Both the position numbers and the translations under genes were made by a program. The notes under the pieces were generated by a model. It saw only the letters and a list, made by a program, of their open reading frames with translations. It was not told the DNA's origin and searched no databases. DNA of 53,858 bases from NCBI RefSeq assembly GCF_007004135.1, contig NZ_VJMG01000020.1:1-53858 (forward strand). Direction: 5' to 3'. The stretch's first letter is position 1. Each line of letters begins with the position of its first letter. Of the stretch, positions 43,105-52,701 are shown one piece after another. Source of the stretch: Affinirhizobium straminoryzae. Its GTDB lineage: Bacteria > Pseudomonadota > Alphaproteobacteria > Rhizobiales > Rhizobiaceae.

Positions 43105-43509
43105 TCAGGTGTCCCTCTTGAACAATGCTGCTGAAATTGCCGGCTCGGAAAGAGACCTTTCGAGCGGAGTCCTGTGCTTGATGCGTTCGCCTGCAGCGGA
43201 GATGACGGCCGAGATCAGTGCGAAGCACGCAAACCAGGAAATGCCGATGCGATAGAGCAGTGGCTGATTGGGAATGTCCCGAGAAACCGCGGCGAAGGCT
43301 AGGAGCCCGACCAGGTAGCTGTCGAAGGACAAGTGACGCTTGTCGTGGAAAGCCAGCGACAGGATGAGAAGGAAGGCCGCTAGTAGCGCGTGGATCCACC
43401 AGAGTCTCTGCGCCGGGATTATGAGGGCGATCGAGAGGGAGATGGCAAGCAGCAAGCCAGCCAAGGGATCCGTTGCGAGAGAGGTCGCAATATGTGCGAG
43501 GTCTGGCAA
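43105..43509 (-). CDS. Small integral membrane protein
   Basis: 134 aa, TTG start at 43509 directly after the previous stop. About four membrane segments: LAGLLLAISLSIALIIPAQR, WWIHALLAAFLLILSLAF, SYLVGLLAFAAVS, and ISWFACFALISAVISAAG. No family recognised. Within an operon of exported proteins beside virB genes, so it may sit in the inner membrane at the secretion site (inference). Confidence 0.7.
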   Translation of the reverse strand: MPDLAHIATSLATDPLAGLLLAISLSIALIIPAQRLWWIHALLAAFLLILSLAFHDKRHLSFDSYLVGLLAFAAVSRDIPNQPLLYRIGISWFACFALISAVISAAGERIKHRTPLERSLSEPAISAALFKRDT

Positions 43510-44214
43510 CTATCGGTCTGTCCTCTTCGGCTTGTTTCGCGCATCAGCAAAAGGAGGAGAGATCTCGCTTTTCCTCTCGGCCAATAGATTGAAGTCGGCG
43601 ATCGGATGCCGATCTAGCGTCTTGTCGACGGCTTTCCGGCGCCATTCGTTCATGTCCAACACGTAGGTTCCCCACATCCCATACCGGGCGGCCATCGCGT
43701 TGGTCTGATAAGCGTAATATTGGGAGTTAAGGTAAGGGGAATCGAGACGAGCCCAACCGACGCGCAGCATTTCGGCGGCGAGATCCACACCGTCAGTCGT
43801 GCATTGTGCGACAGGTATCCCATCGTTCGCGTAGGCCAGACCGACGCAAGTCGTGGGTCTGTTTCCGACAGTCCTTTTCAGCCAGGCCTTGGCGAAGGGA
43901 CCGCATGGAACGGGGGTAGGGGCCGGTTGCTTGTCCCGGTTGGTCCACTTTGGGTTCAAAGCCCATTGAGGAAGCTCACAGGTGTCGATGCCAGCCAACC
44001 TCACTTTATAGCCATTGCCAAGCGTGCCGAACCATAGCGTGCGGCCGTCAAGAACGGTTACCGGGCCTTTGAACGTCGGCAACCGAACAGCGGCAGCAAC
44101 GGGAGGCGCAGCCTGACCGCGTAGGGCGTGCCAGTTCTGATAGATCGGATCGGCGGCAAACGCCGGCTGGGCCAAAGAGCTTGCGGCGATAAAAAGGAAA
44201 AGGCGGCTTCTCAT
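43510..44214 (-). CDS. Exported nuclease-fold (SNase-like) protein
   Basis: 234 aa. Signal peptide LFLFIAASSLAQPAFA. SNase-like fold: strand VTVLDGRTLWFG, VRLAGIDTCELPQW (the first Arg and Glu of the SNase site), a helix CGPFAKAWLKR, then EMLRVGWARLD and MAARYGMWG at the end. The second catalytic Arg (in SNase, the YGR motif) is not visible; IPVAQC stands in its place. It may thus bind rather than cut. Part of the three-gene run of such proteins. ATG overlaps the next upstream stop by 4 nt. Confidence 0.78.
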   Translation of the reverse strand: MRSRLFLFIAASSLAQPAFAADPIYQNWHALRGQAAPPVAAAVRLPTFKGPVTVLDGRTLWFGTLGNGYKVRLAGIDTCELPQWALNPKWTNRDKQPAPTPVPCGPFAKAWLKRTVGNRPTTCVGLAYANDGIPVAQCTTDGVDLAAEMLRVGWARLDSPYLNSQYYAYQTNAMAARYGMWGTYVLDMNEWRRKAVDKTLDRHPIADFNLLAERKSEISPPFADARNKPKRTDR

Positions 44215-44747
44215 GGCTGGGCGCTCCTCGATCGCTGGTTCGCCTCACGACTAAGCAGGATGGAAGGATGCTGAACGTCGGAGAATTGCCAAAGGCCGGC
44301 CTTCTTTTGCTGAGCAAGCTGCTCGGCTATGGCGTAGGGGGCATGATAAGGGAGACCATCGGTCTTCAAGGCGGCGAATGCATAGCCGCTTGTCACCATG
44401 ATCTGCGCGAGGTCGAGCCTTTGACTGCCAACCGTGGCGTAACAAACGACATATGAGATGCCGTTAAGCTTCGCCACGGGGGCACAGATCGGTTTAGTGT
44501 CCTTGATGTAGGCAGCCAACATCGCAAGCGATGCCTCGCCGCAATCTTGTCTGTTGCCCTGACCATCCGTGTAGGTAGTGCCGCGCAAGCAGGACTGGAT
44601 GCCATAGAGACGAAACCTGTCTCCGTTCGAGATCCAGGTATCGCCCGTTTCCAGAGTGATGCCGGGCGCAAGATCGAAATACCCTTCAGGTGCGGCATTG
44701 GCCGCGAACGGCAACAGGGTCGCGACGAGTGCAGCAGCAAGCTTCAT
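44211..44747 (-). CDS. Exported degenerate SNase-like protein
   Basis: 178 aa, start ATG 44747 overlapping the upstream stop. Signal peptide LAAALVATLLPFAANA. SNase-like core: FRLYGIQSCLRG, then EASLAMLAAYIKDTKP, ISYVVCYATVGSQRLDLAQI, MVTSGYAFA, and QQKKAGLWQF. The Asp of the usual GID is replaced (GIQ) and the second Arg of the site is missing, so catalysis is unlikely. Probably periplasmic. The frame extends to 44774 inside the upstream gene. Confidence 0.75.
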   Translation of the reverse strand: MKLAAALVATLLPFAANAAPEGYFDLAPGITLETGDTWISNGDRFRLYGIQSCLRGTTYTDGQGNRQDCGEASLAMLAAYIKDTKPICAPVAKLNGISYVVCYATVGSQRLDLAQIMVTSGYAFAALKTDGLPYHAPYAIAEQLAQQKKAGLWQFSDVQHPSILLSREANQRSRSAQP

Positions 44748-45352
44748 TGCGCCTTCACCCGAGGATCTGCCCACATGCCGTAGGAACCCTTCTGGCCGAT
44801 TTCCTGAGCTTCTGTGAGATCGGGACGCTCAAATGAACCGTCGGCTTTCTTAGTCAGGCGAACCGCTCCCAACGACAGAAGCTGCTCCTCAAGATTATCA
44901 ACCGTGTCCATTGCGCCGGGATAGTTATAGTAGCCGTAGCAAGTGACATCCTGGACTGGGGCGGCCTGCTCGCTGATGAACGCCCTGCAGAACAGCACCT
45001 TGGGGCTTTGCAGCATCGCTTGGAGCTGCTGCGTACCAAACTCCTCGCAAGTCCCGGAATAGTCCTCCGCGCGATTGACCAGATCGCCGTTGCAGGGCTG
45101 AACGCCATACAGATGCAACGTTGTCGATTCATCGACGCGAAACTCAGTCGCCGAAATAGCCTTGAAGCCATTGGCCGTGGCGTAACCCTTGCGATCAGCG
45201 ACTTTGCCGGTCCCGTCGTAATACTCGACGACAAGAACCGTCTTGCCCGGCGCCGCAAGTGACCTGATGTAGTCCTTGTTCACCGCAGGAGCGGCAAGCG
45301 CTTGTGTTGCCAATGCGCAACTTAGAAGCGCGGGAATGATGGCCTGTTTCAT
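44744..45352 (-). CDS. Exported degenerate SNase-like protein, first gene of the operon
   Basis: 202 aa. Signal peptide IIPALLSCALATQALA. LHLYGVQPCNGD stands where SNase has RLxGID, followed by a Cys-containing helix region and the end QEIGQKGSYGMW, which matches the SNase-like C-terminal KGLW mark. Active-site residues are not kept. It is divergent from the virB operon, sharing the 160-base region 45353-45511. Together with the two next genes it makes three related exported proteins in a row. Confidence 0.72.
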   Translation of the reverse strand: MKQAIIPALLSCALATQALAAPAVNKDYIRSLAAPGKTVLVVEYYDGTGKVADRKGYATANGFKAISATEFRVDESTTLHLYGVQPCNGDLVNRAEDYSGTCEEFGTQQLQAMLQSPKVLFCRAFISEQAAPVQDVTCYGYYNYPGAMDTVDNLEEQLLSLGAVRLTKKADGSFERPDLTEAQEIGQKGSYGMWADPRVKAQ

Positions 45353-45511
45353 ATTCTAGCCCTAACCATCCGTAGTGCGATTGTTGACCCTGCAAAATAG
45401 GGTTTAACACCGATCAGAAAACTTGTAAGAGTGCATCAAATCGGTATCATGCGTGCATTAACTCTAGTCGGTTTTCGTGGCGATCACAACACCGTTTGAC
45501 GGGCGGGTGCA
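45353..45511. promoter_or_regulatory. Divergent promoter region of virB and SNase-like operons
   Basis: 159 bases between the start of the exported-protein operon (minus) and virB1 (plus). It must hold both promoters. No inverted repeat longer than about 6 bases was seen. A regulator of conjugation would be expected to act here. Confidence 0.5.
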
Positions 45512-46486
45512 ATGGATAAAAACACTGTCTATGCAGGGTATCTAGGCCCGCGAACCCTGACTAGCACAGCATTATCCGTGCTGCTCGCGGCCAATACTGC
45601 TGCGTCACAAGACCTAGCCACAACAGGGCGTATTTCCAGCGATTACAACGGTTCTGTGACAATCAACGAGGAATCTCTGGTCACGAACTTCGAAGATCGC
45701 TGGAGCGGTGTCGAGACATCAGAGAAGGAATTTGTCCTTGGTGCAAACGGTGTTGTCACGAAGGGCGGAGCTGAAGTATTGGGCGCAACGGCGTCGAAAG
45801 ACGCGGGCACCAAATGGCATCACATTGATGCGTCTGTCAGCGCATATTTTGATGTCTCGGAGCGCGCCACCGGCCGCATAGAGCCTGTCCAAACTCCCAC
45901 TCTAGATACGACATCTAGTGATACCCCCGAAAATCTAGCGGCAGGAACTCCCGTTGAAGAGTGCGGGCCGCCGCCCCTATCACCTGACGAGATTAAAGTT
46001 CTGGTTGCATCCACTGCGCGCCGATACAGCGTCGATGAGGGCTTCGCGGTTGCGATTGCCTGGGCCGAAAGCCGCTTCGATGAGATCCGCAATTCACCGA
46101 AAGGCGCACGCGGTCCGATGCAGCTTATCCCCGAAACGGCGGCTCGCTTCGGTGTTCAGGACATTTGCGATCCCGCTCAAAACATCGAGGGCGGGATGAA
46201 GTACCTGCGCTTCCTGCTCGATGAGTTTCAGAACCCGCTTCTGGTCGCAGCCGCTTACAACAGCGGGGAGGGTCGCATCTACGAATATGGCGGCGTTCCG
46301 CCATTCCAAGAAACCGTCGGCTATGTCGCAAAGGTCGTGAATTTCCAGCTTGGCCTACCGATGCCAACCGGCAAGCGGAAGGCGAGCGGGATCGTCCGAG
46401 ACATGGCGGCAAAGAACACCAGCGATGCCGGAGTCATCGCTGTGGAGAAGACCGGCAAGTTCGTCGGCGGCGTGATGCATTTTTAA
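45512..46486 (+). CDS. virB1: VirB1-like lytic transglycosylase
   Basis: 324 aa. N-terminal 145 residues are export signal plus an unrecognised extension. The SLT domain is at about 165-285: catalytic E in AIAWAESRFDEI, GARGPMQLIPETAARFGV, GMKYLRFLLDEF, LVAAAYNSGEGRI, YGGVPPFQETVGYV. VirB1 opens the peptidoglycan for the secretion channel. First gene of the operon, with virB2 next. The GGGCGGGTG 5 nt before the ATG is the ribosome site. Confidence 0.9.
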   Translation: MDKNTVYAGYLGPRTLTSTALSVLLAANTAASQDLATTGRISSDYNGSVTINEESLVTNFEDRWSGVETSEKEFVLGANGVVTKGGAEVLGATASKDAGTKWHHIDASVSAYFDVSERATGRIEPVQTPTLDTTSSDTPENLAAGTPVEECGPPPLSPDEIKVLVASTARRYSVDEGFAVAIAWAESRFDEIRNSPKGARGPMQLIPETAARFGVQDICDPAQNIEGGMKYLRFLLDEFQNPLLVAAAYNSGEGRIYEYGGVPPFQETVGYVAKVVNFQLGLPMPTGKRKASGIVRDMAAKNTSDAGVIAVEKTGKFVGGVMHF

Positions 46487-46496
46487 GGAGAGAACT

Positions 46497-46844
46497 ATGA
46501 AGAACGTCGTTTCCCGGCATTCCGGGGCATTGAAGGCAGTAGCCGTCGTTGGCTTGGTGGCAGCCCTGCAAGTTGCTGGCGCTGATCAAGCGCTTGCACA
46601 GGCTAGCGGTGGCGGCGGCGGTGCATTCGCCCCCCTTCAGACAGCCGTGCAGATGATCGTTGACTTCATCACCGGCCCCTTTGGACGTCTGATGGCAATC
46701 ATCGCCGTGATTGGCCTCGGCTTCCTTGCCTTTGCCGGCAGGCTTTCGTGGTTCACGGCCGGAGCCGTCGTCATAGGCATCGGTCTCGTGTTCGGCGCCC
46801 CTGCCATCGTTGACCAGATGATTTCGTCGGTAGGCGGCGGCTGA
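46497..46844 (+). CDS. virB2: VirB2-like pilin
   Basis: 115 aa. Long signal (LKAVAVVGLVAALQVAGADQ, cleaved near ALAQA), then two hydrophobic helices (MIVDFITGPFGRLMAIIAVI, VVIGIGLVFGAPAIVDQMI), the usual T4SS pilin layout. It would form the pilus shaft. AAGGAG is in the spacer, 10 nt after virB1. Overlaps virB3 by 1 nt. Confidence 0.9.
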   Translation: MKNVVSRHSGALKAVAVVGLVAALQVAGADQALAQASGGGGGAFAPLQTAVQMIVDFITGPFGRLMAIIAVIGLGFLAFAGRLSWFTAGAVVIGIGLVFGAPAIVDQMISSVGGG

Positions 46845-47143
46845 TGAGCGATTTTCAGGACGAGAAGCCAGCTTTGACGCCGTTGGTGATCGGCTTGACC
46901 CGTTCTCCGACGCTATGGGGCGTGCCCTACATGGCGATCGTCCTGATCATCGGCGTGACAATCATTGGGTGGCTGGTGACGAACCATCTGGCGGCACTGC
47001 TGATCGCGCCAGCCGCCTACCTTGTCCTTTTCTCGCTTTGTGCCTGGGACAGCAAGATTCTCGACGTCCTGCAGGTCACGTCCCGCAAGACGCCAAGGAC
47101 CCCCAACAAGCGCTTTTGGGGCACCAACTCATACGGACCATAG
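46844..47143 (+). CDS. virB3: VirB3-like inner membrane protein
   Basis: 99 aa, with the family PLVIGLTRSPTLWGVPYMA near the start and two membrane segments (IVLIIGVTIIGWLV, APAAYLVLFSLCAWD). VirB3 pairs with the VirB4 ATPase. The stop touches a GTG in the virB4 frame; virB4 ATG is 3 nt on. Confidence 0.9.
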   Translation: MSDFQDEKPALTPLVIGLTRSPTLWGVPYMAIVLIIGVTIIGWLVTNHLAALLIAPAAYLVLFSLCAWDSKILDVLQVTSRKTPRTPNKRFWGTNSYGP

Positions 47144-47145
47144 TG

Positions 47146-49605
47146 ATGCTGAAAGTCGTCAAGGAAGAGCTTGGGTTTGGGAAGGTCGCCGGCAACGAGC
47201 GGCCTATGTCCGTTCACATCCCCTACATGCGGCATGTGTCTGACACGGTCATCGGGCTCGAGAATGGAACCCTGATCAGCGTCATCAAGCTCGATGGACT
47301 GTTCTTCCAGACGGAGGACCAGGCCGAATTGAACATGCGTTCTGTTGTGCAGAACACCATGATCCGAGCTCTAGGTTCGAGCCGCTATTCTCTGTGGTCG
47401 ACCGTAATCCGTCGTGAGGTCGAGACCGAAATCGGCGGTTCGTTCGATTCCTCTTTCTGCGAGATCCTGAACGATCGCTATATGGACCAACTTCGCAAGA
47501 AGCGGATGTTCACGAACGAAATCTACCTGACGATCGTGCGTTCGGGCATGAAAGGGGCGCTTGGCCTCGGCGACTCGCTAAAGCGGATCTTTGAACGCTC
47601 GAACAAGGAGGCCAGGGCCCAAGCGACCCGTGAGGACGTGACCGACCTTGAAGAGCTGGTTGGGAACATCGTGAAAGAGTTGCACAAGTACGGCGCAAAG
47701 CCGCTTGGCATCACGCATCGCAAGAAATCGGACGATACCGCGAAGAAGGACATCGATGGGGAAGAGGCTAAGGGCGATCCGTATTCGGAGCCCTGCGAGT
47801 TCTTCAACACGATCCTGACCTGCGGTGTGCCGCGAAAGATGCGGCTTCCGCGCATGGGAATCCGCAACTACGTCGGCACTTCACGGCTTCACTTTTCAAA
47901 GCGGACGATGCAGGCACAAGCGGCGGTGGAAGAAGATAGCCGCTATGCCGCTCTACTCTCGATCAAAGAATATCCTCCATTCACTGGTCCCGGCATGTTG
48001 GATGGGTTGCTGCAGGTGAACCACGAGTTCATCCTGACCCAGTCTTTCACCCTTGCAGACAAGCCGATCGCACAAGAGCGGATCAGCCGCCTTCAACGCC
48101 AAATCAAGGCCTCCGACGAAGCGGGTAGCTCGGTCGAATCCGACATCGACTATGCATTGAACAGCCTCCTCAATCAGGAGGCTGTATTCGGCTTCCATCA
48201 TTTTTCGCTTCTGTGCATTTCGCGGGACCTCGACGGATTGAGCCGTTGCGTGTCGGAACTTGGTGCTTGCCTCACCGACATGAACATCAACTGGCTCCGG
48301 GAGGATCTTAATCTTGAAGCGGCGTTCTGGGCGCAGCTGCCGGGAAACCGCTCCTACATCTCCCGCATCGCCATGCTGTCGAGCGCCAACTTCTCCGGCC
48401 TTTCCTCGATGCATAATTTCGCGACTGGACAGGCGGATCGCACCCATTGGGGCCTGCCGATCACCATTCTGGAAACGACCTCACAAACCCCCTACTGGTT
48501 CAACTTCCACCGTCGCGATATCGGGCACTTCACGGTGACTGGTCCGACAGGATCCGGCAAAACCGTAGGTTTGACCTTCCTGCTGGCTCAGGCGATGCGG
48601 GTTTCACCCACGCCTCGCGCCGTGTTCTTCGACAAGGACCGGGGGGCTGAGATCTTCGTCAGGGCGATTGGCGGAGCCTACGAGGTTCTGTCTCCAGGAA
48701 CACCCACGGGCTTTAACCCGCTGCAACTGGAAAACACCGGCGAGAACCGGGAATTTCTGGTCCGTCTGCTCAAGGCCATGCTGCGCGGCGATCGTCGCAC
48801 CGACTTCACGCAAGAGGACGAGGACACGCTGGAAAAGGCAATCGTCCGGATCATGCAGGAGCCGGCAGCTCAGCGGAACCTCCCGAATCTTGCCGGCCTC
48901 TTGATGGGGCGGTCCAAGGCCGATGCCAACGATCTATACTCGCGGCTTCGCCCTTGGATCGAAGGCGAAAGAGCCTGGCTGTTCAACGCGCCCCATGACG
49001 TCCTGTCCTTCTCGGGTCACAGCGTCTTTGGCTTTGATATGACCAACATCCTCGGAAACGAGGAGCTAAGAACCCCTGCGCTGATGTATCTTTACCATCG
49101 GCTGGACGAGCTGCTGGACGGTAACCCCGTCATGTTCTTCATGGATGAAGGCTGGCAGCTTCTGATGGATGACACTTTCAGCGCCTTCATCGTCGACAAG
49201 ATGAAGACGATCCGAAAGCTCAACGGCATCGTGGGCTTTGGTACGCAGTCGGCCGCTGACATTACCAAATCCAAAGCGTCGCACACGCTCATTGAGCAAT
49301 CGGCGACCAACATCCACTTCCCGAACCCACGGGCTGACGAAGAGAGCTACATCAAGCGCTTCGGCCTGACGGTGAAGGAGTTCAAGTTCATCAAGAACAC
49401 GCCTCCTGAAAAGAGAACCTTCCTGATTAAGCATGGCAACGACTCTGTCATTGCGCGTCTCGATCTGTCGACAATGCCGGATCTCGTGAAGGTGCTTTCA
49501 GGACGCAAGGAGACGATCGAGGAGTGCGCGGCACTTCGCGAGCAGTACGGAGACGAACCCGAAAACTGGTTGGCGAAATTCTGCGGATGGGAGAAGGCCG
49601 AATGA
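47146..49605 (+). CDS. virB4: VirB4-like T4SS ATPase
   Basis: 819 aa, normal length. N-terminal CagE/VirB4 domain from [16 protein letters not shown]-terminal ATPase: Walker A GPTGSGKT (466-473), Walker [11 protein letters not shown] (D667-E668), and the motif [11 protein letters not shown] after it. Start ATG 47146, with an in-frame GTG just before overlapping the virB3 stop; the longer open frame to 46915 is only a shadow of virB3. It powers pilus assembly and substrate transfer at the inner membrane. Confidence 0.95.
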   Translation: MLKVVKEELGFGKVAGNERPMSVHIPYMRHVSDTVIGLENGTLISVIKLDGLFFQTEDQAELNMRSVVQNTMIRALGSSRYSLWSTVIRREVETEIGGSFDSSFCEILNDRYMDQLRKKRMFTNEIYLTIVRSGMKGALGLGDSLKRIFERSNKEARAQATREDVTDLEELVGNIVKELHKYGAKPLGITHRKKSDDTAKKDIDGEEAKGDPYSEPCEFFNTILTCGVPRKMRLPRMGIRNYVGTSRLHFSKRTMQAQAAVEEDSRYAALLSIKEYPPFTGPGMLDGLLQVNHEFILTQSFTLADKPIAQERISRLQRQIKASDEAGSSVESDIDYALNSLLNQEAVFGFHHFSLLCISRDLDGLSRCVSELGACLTDMNINWLREDLNLEAAFWAQLPGNRSYISRIAMLSSANFSGLSSMHNFATGQADRTHWGLPITILETTSQTPYWFNFHRRDIGHFTVTGPTGSGKTVGLTFLLAQAMRVSPTPRAVFFDKDRGAEIFVRAIGGAYEVLSPGTPTGFNPLQLENTGENREFLVRLLKAMLRGDRRTDFTQEDEDTLEKAIVRIMQEPAAQRNLPNLAGLLMGRSKADANDLYSRLRPWIEGERAWLFNAPHDVLSFSGHSVFGFDMTNILGNEELRTPALMYLYHRLDELLDGNPVMFFMDEGWQLLMDDTFSAFIVDKMKTIRKLNGIVGFGTQSAADITKSKASHTLIEQSATNIHFPNPRADEESYIKRFGLTVKEFKFIKNTPPEKRTFLIKHGNDSVIARLDLSTMPDLVKVLSGRKETIEECAALREQYGDEPENWLAKFCGWEKAE

Positions 49606-50693
49606 GGGACAGTCGGACTCTAACGCTGCTGGTTGCAGCCTTGGCTTGGGGAACAGCGCCCCCCGCCTCCTCTCAGGTTCCTGTTACTGATGGCGCCCTC
49701 ACTTCAACAGATGCAGCGCGCAATGAAACGACGAAGCAGATCGAGGAAACGGACAGTCGCCGGCACTCCGTGAGCAAGAGCGTCACCTGCTCGATGTACC
49801 GGCCGGGGCGCGGAGGTGACGCCCCCTCGGCAGCACAAGCCAATCCGGAGATTGTCGGGCTCGTGAAGCGAGTGGCGCGTGAGGAAGGGGTAGACGAAAC
49901 CCTCTTCATGTCTCTCGTCTACCAGGAGAGCCGGTTCAATCCCTGCGCAAAGTCGCCTGTCGGCGCCATGGGCTTGTCACAGCTGATGCCGGGCACAGCC
50001 AGGGATCTTGGCGTGAATCCTCACGATATCGAGCATAACCTTCGCGGCGGCGCACGCTACCTGAAGCAGCAGCTCCGCACCTTCAACGGCAATACCAACC
50101 TTGCGCTTGCCGCGTACAACGCGGGACCAGGCAACGTCCGCAAGTATGGCGGCATTCCTCCGTTCAAGGAGACGCAGGGCTATGTAGCCGCGATCAAAGG
50201 CAAGTGGATGCCTCAGTTTGGAGGCTCCGATGTGTCGAACATCCCCGAAAACTTCGGCGGAGGTACGTCGGGCTTTTCAGGTGCGAGAGACGCAACGATC
50301 AACTCAATGGCAACCAGCCAGTCGATTACCGAAAACAGCGGGAACGTCGCGTCATGGCTTCAGCAACTCGGCCAGATGGAAAGCGGCACGATCCAAGACA
50401 GCTGGGACCACAATTCCGGCGCACGCAATGCGAACCTCGAGATGATGAACCAGGTCATCCGCCTCGGAACAACGTTTACCGAGCTTATGAATTCTCAAAA
50501 TGCACTCGATCTGGGCGGGCTCTCGGGGTCTTCGCGGTCCAGCGACTACAAGCGAGACGAGAAGGAAGACGATCGCGAGGTAGCTGACCTCTGCGACAAG
50601 GAACTGCAGCTTGAGTGGAATCCGGAGGAACAGGCCTGCGTTCGAAAACTCGAACCAGAGGCTGACATGAAGCTGATGTTGAGCGCCGAATGA
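49602..50693 (+). CDS. Second lytic transglycosylase inside the virB operon
   Basis: 363 aa. Signal peptide [21 protein letters not shown] domain about 110-215: catalytic E in [65 protein letters not shown]. The C-terminal 150 residues are Ser/Gly-rich, then acidic and unrecognised. ATG overlaps the virB4 stop (ATGA). A second SLT protein between virB4 and virB5 is unusual; it may act at another stage or be secreted. The domain is similar in layout to the virB1-like protein but has a different tail. Confidence 0.9.
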   Translation: MRDSRTLTLLVAALAWGTAPPASSQVPVTDGALTSTDAARNETTKQIEETDSRRHSVSKSVTCSMYRPGRGGDAPSAAQANPEIVGLVKRVAREEGVDETLFMSLVYQESRFNPCAKSPVGAMGLSQLMPGTARDLGVNPHDIEHNLRGGARYLKQQLRTFNGNTNLALAAYNAGPGNVRKYGGIPPFKETQGYVAAIKGKWMPQFGGSDVSNIPENFGGGTSGFSGARDATINSMATSQSITENSGNVASWLQQLGQMESGTIQDSWDHNSGARNANLEMMNQVIRLGTTFTELMNSQNALDLGGLSGSSRSSDYKRDEKEDDREVADLCDKELQLEWNPEEQACVRKLEPEADMKLMLSAE

Positions 50694-50707
50694 CAAGGAG
50701 AACGGCC

Positions 50708-51406
50708 ATGAAAAGAGCATTTCTGACTGCGTTTTCGCTAGCGATGGCGTCTACCGCGCATGCACAGGTTCCCGTGATCGACAGCGCCAACCTGAAGATT
50801 GCAACGGAAACCTCTCAGACGACCGATCAGATCCTGGATACGAACAGGCAAGTTCTGACGACGGTAGAAGAGACGCTTAAAGCCGTCACGGGGGATCGCG
50901 GGAGCGTTTCAAATCCCATGCAGAACCTCGCCGTTGGTCAAGGGTTCAGCGTTTCTCAGATGCCGTCACTCGACAGCCTCATGCAGGGCGGAGTCCCCAA
51001 CTTCGGCAGCATGGGCGGTGACATCGGCCAGATTGCCACCACCTTCATCAACGGTCTTCAGCTGGTAAAGAACTTGTCTGGCAAGGCGGACAGCACGTTC
51101 TCCGGCGACAAGTCCTACGAAGAGATGATGAAGACCGTCCTTGGAGTTGCTGCCCTAGTCACCGGCTCGCAACAGGCCGTTCAGTCGCGAACACAGGCAT
51201 TCCAGCAGGCAGGTCAGCAGATCGGCCAAGCCCAAGACATCAAAGGGTCCATTGATCAGAACACGCAGCTGCAGGTTCAAACCGGCCTGACGATCAACGA
51301 AATGATTGGCGTGATGAACGGAGCGGTCGGCTCCCTGCAGGCCCAAAACCAGCGCCGCCTTGTCGACATCTCCAATACCAAGAAGGCGCTGACCTACGGT
51401 GACTAA
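50708..51406 (+). CDS. virB5: VirB5-like minor pilus protein
   Basis: 232 aa. Signal peptide FLTAFSLAMASTAHAQ. Mature protein mostly helical: TDQILDTNRQVLTTVEETLK, then a Gly/Ser-rich middle, TFINGLQLVKNLSGKA, and long Gln-rich helices at the end (AQNQRRLVDISNTKKALTYGD). That matches VirB5/TraC shape and position. Start ATG 50708 with AAGGAG 9 nt upstream. It caps or nucleates the pilus. Confidence 0.82.
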   Translation: MKRAFLTAFSLAMASTAHAQVPVIDSANLKIATETSQTTDQILDTNRQVLTTVEETLKAVTGDRGSVSNPMQNLAVGQGFSVSQMPSLDSLMQGGVPNFGSMGGDIGQIATTFINGLQLVKNLSGKADSTFSGDKSYEEMMKTVLGVAALVTGSQQAVQSRTQAFQQAGQQIGQAQDIKGSIDQNTQLQVQTGLTINEMIGVMNGAVGSLQAQNQRRLVDISNTKKALTYGD

Positions 51407-51635
51407 GACATTTCGAGTGAAAGGTTTTGTGCTCCTCTCCGTTCTGGTTGCTGCCGGAGTAACTGGCTGCGCCGGTGCTCCGAAAGAGAAGACTGCACCA
51501 TGCAAGAGGCCGGCAAACCTCACATCCTACGCCGAGGATCCGCGACAGGAATGTGGCCCAATGACCAGCGTGAATGGCAACCCATCGGAAGCGCTGGCGG
51601 CGATCGACGCTTTCGCTGCAAGCGGAGAGCAATGA
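51399..51635 (+). CDS. Lipoprotein, VirB7-like or entry-exclusion (Eex)-like
   Basis: 78 aa, GTG start overlapping the virB5 stop by 8 nt. Lipoprotein signal VLLSVLVAAGVTGC with the lipidated Cys at 24. The short mature part has a C-terminal Cys pair region (APCKRPANL, then RQECGPM). It lies between virB5 and virB6, where pKM101-type operons encode the exclusion lipoprotein Eex. VirB7 would usually follow virB6, but the 33-base gap between virB6 and virB8 cannot hold one, so this may be VirB7. Both readings fit. Confidence 0.78.
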   Translation: MTKTFRVKGFVLLSVLVAAGVTGCAGAPKEKTAPCKRPANLTSYAEDPRQECGPMTSVNGNPSEALAAIDAFAASGEQ

Positions 51636-51639
51636 CCCC

Positions 51640-52668
51640 ATGAACTTTCTAGGCGGCCTGCTTGAGGCTCTTGAAGATGCAGGGCGGAATTTCTCCCAAC
51701 GGGCTTATGAGGTCGTTGGCGACGAGATCATGCCCTTGCTGACGATCATGCTTATTGCCTACGTCGCCTATTACGGACTTCAACTCGTCATGGGGACCGC
51801 GCGAGTGAGCGTCGGCGAGATCGTCGGCCGGGTCGTGCGGATGATGCTTATTGTCGCCTTCATTGATCAGTGGGGCAACTTCCAACTCTTCTTTTACGAC
51901 TGGCTGAACAACACGCCGGAAGACGTGGGGCGAGCGCTCCTGACGGCTAGCAGTACCGGGATAACTGAGCCGACAGACGGCCTCTCCATGATTTGGGAGA
52001 CGGCGAATGAGGCAGCAGCAGCATTCGCGGAGCAGTCAGGCTACTTCGCCATTCTACCGGGCCTCGTAGGGTTCCTGATCATGCTGGCAGTTGGGCTGTT
52101 CATTGCCGTTGCGCTTGCCATCCTCGTGCTTGCAAAAGTGATGATGTGGGTGCTGCTTGGCACTGCACCGATCTTTATCGCCTGCTTATTGTTTGATTCC
52201 ACACGCCAGTACGGGATGGCTTGGTTCCAGCAGGTTTTGACGTACGCGATCATTCCGCTCTTCGTTTACGTCGTCGCCGCCTTTCTCATCACGACCATGG
52301 ACGCTGAACTGCAGAAGGTCGCAGCGGCAGCATCCGCGAACGAGATCCAGCTAGACGATATCTCGGCTTTCGTCCTGATCTGTGCGGCTGGCGCTTTTGT
52401 CCTCTTCAACATTCAAACTCTCGCCCAGGGAATCACCGGGGGCGTCGCAACGGGCGTTGGGCAGATCGCTCGATCGGTTGGCTACGCTACCGGTGTTGCG
52501 CTGCCAGCACGAGCTTTGACCGCGACACGTTCTGTAGCCGGGAGGGCTGGAGAATTAGGAATGGCCGCACGCGCCAGAACCCATGCCGGCATGAGGGAAA
52601 ACATCCAAAACGCCGGTGCAGCAGAAGCGATGCAAAACAGAATTACCAACAACAGTCTGCCCAACTAG
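51640..52668 (+). CDS. virB6: VirB6-like polytopic inner membrane protein
   Basis: 342 aa, start ATG 51640, 4 nt after the lipoprotein stop. Five or six hydrophobic segments: IMPLLTIMLIAYVAYYGLQL, LVGFLIMLAVGLFIAVALAI, VMMWVLLGTAPIFIACLL, VLTYAIIPLFVYVVAAFLIT, and ICAAGAFVLFNIQTLAQGI. A hydrophilic, Arg/Ala-rich tail follows. The central DNA-contacting membrane component of the T4SS. The open frame begins at 51574 inside the lipoprotein gene. Confidence 0.92.
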   Translation: MNFLGGLLEALEDAGRNFSQRAYEVVGDEIMPLLTIMLIAYVAYYGLQLVMGTARVSVGEIVGRVVRMMLIVAFIDQWGNFQLFFYDWLNNTPEDVGRALLTASSTGITEPTDGLSMIWETANEAAAAFAEQSGYFAILPGLVGFLIMLAVGLFIAVALAILVLAKVMMWVLLGTAPIFIACLLFDSTRQYGMAWFQQVLTYAIIPLFVYVVAAFLITTMDAELQKVAAAASANEIQLDDISAFVLICAAGAFVLFNIQTLAQGITGGVATGVGQIARSVGYATGVALPARALTATRSVAGRAGELGMAARARTHAGMRENIQNAGAAEAMQNRITNNSLPN

Positions 52669-52701
52669 GCAGCTGGTGGCGGGAATTAAGGGCTAGGATA
52701 C

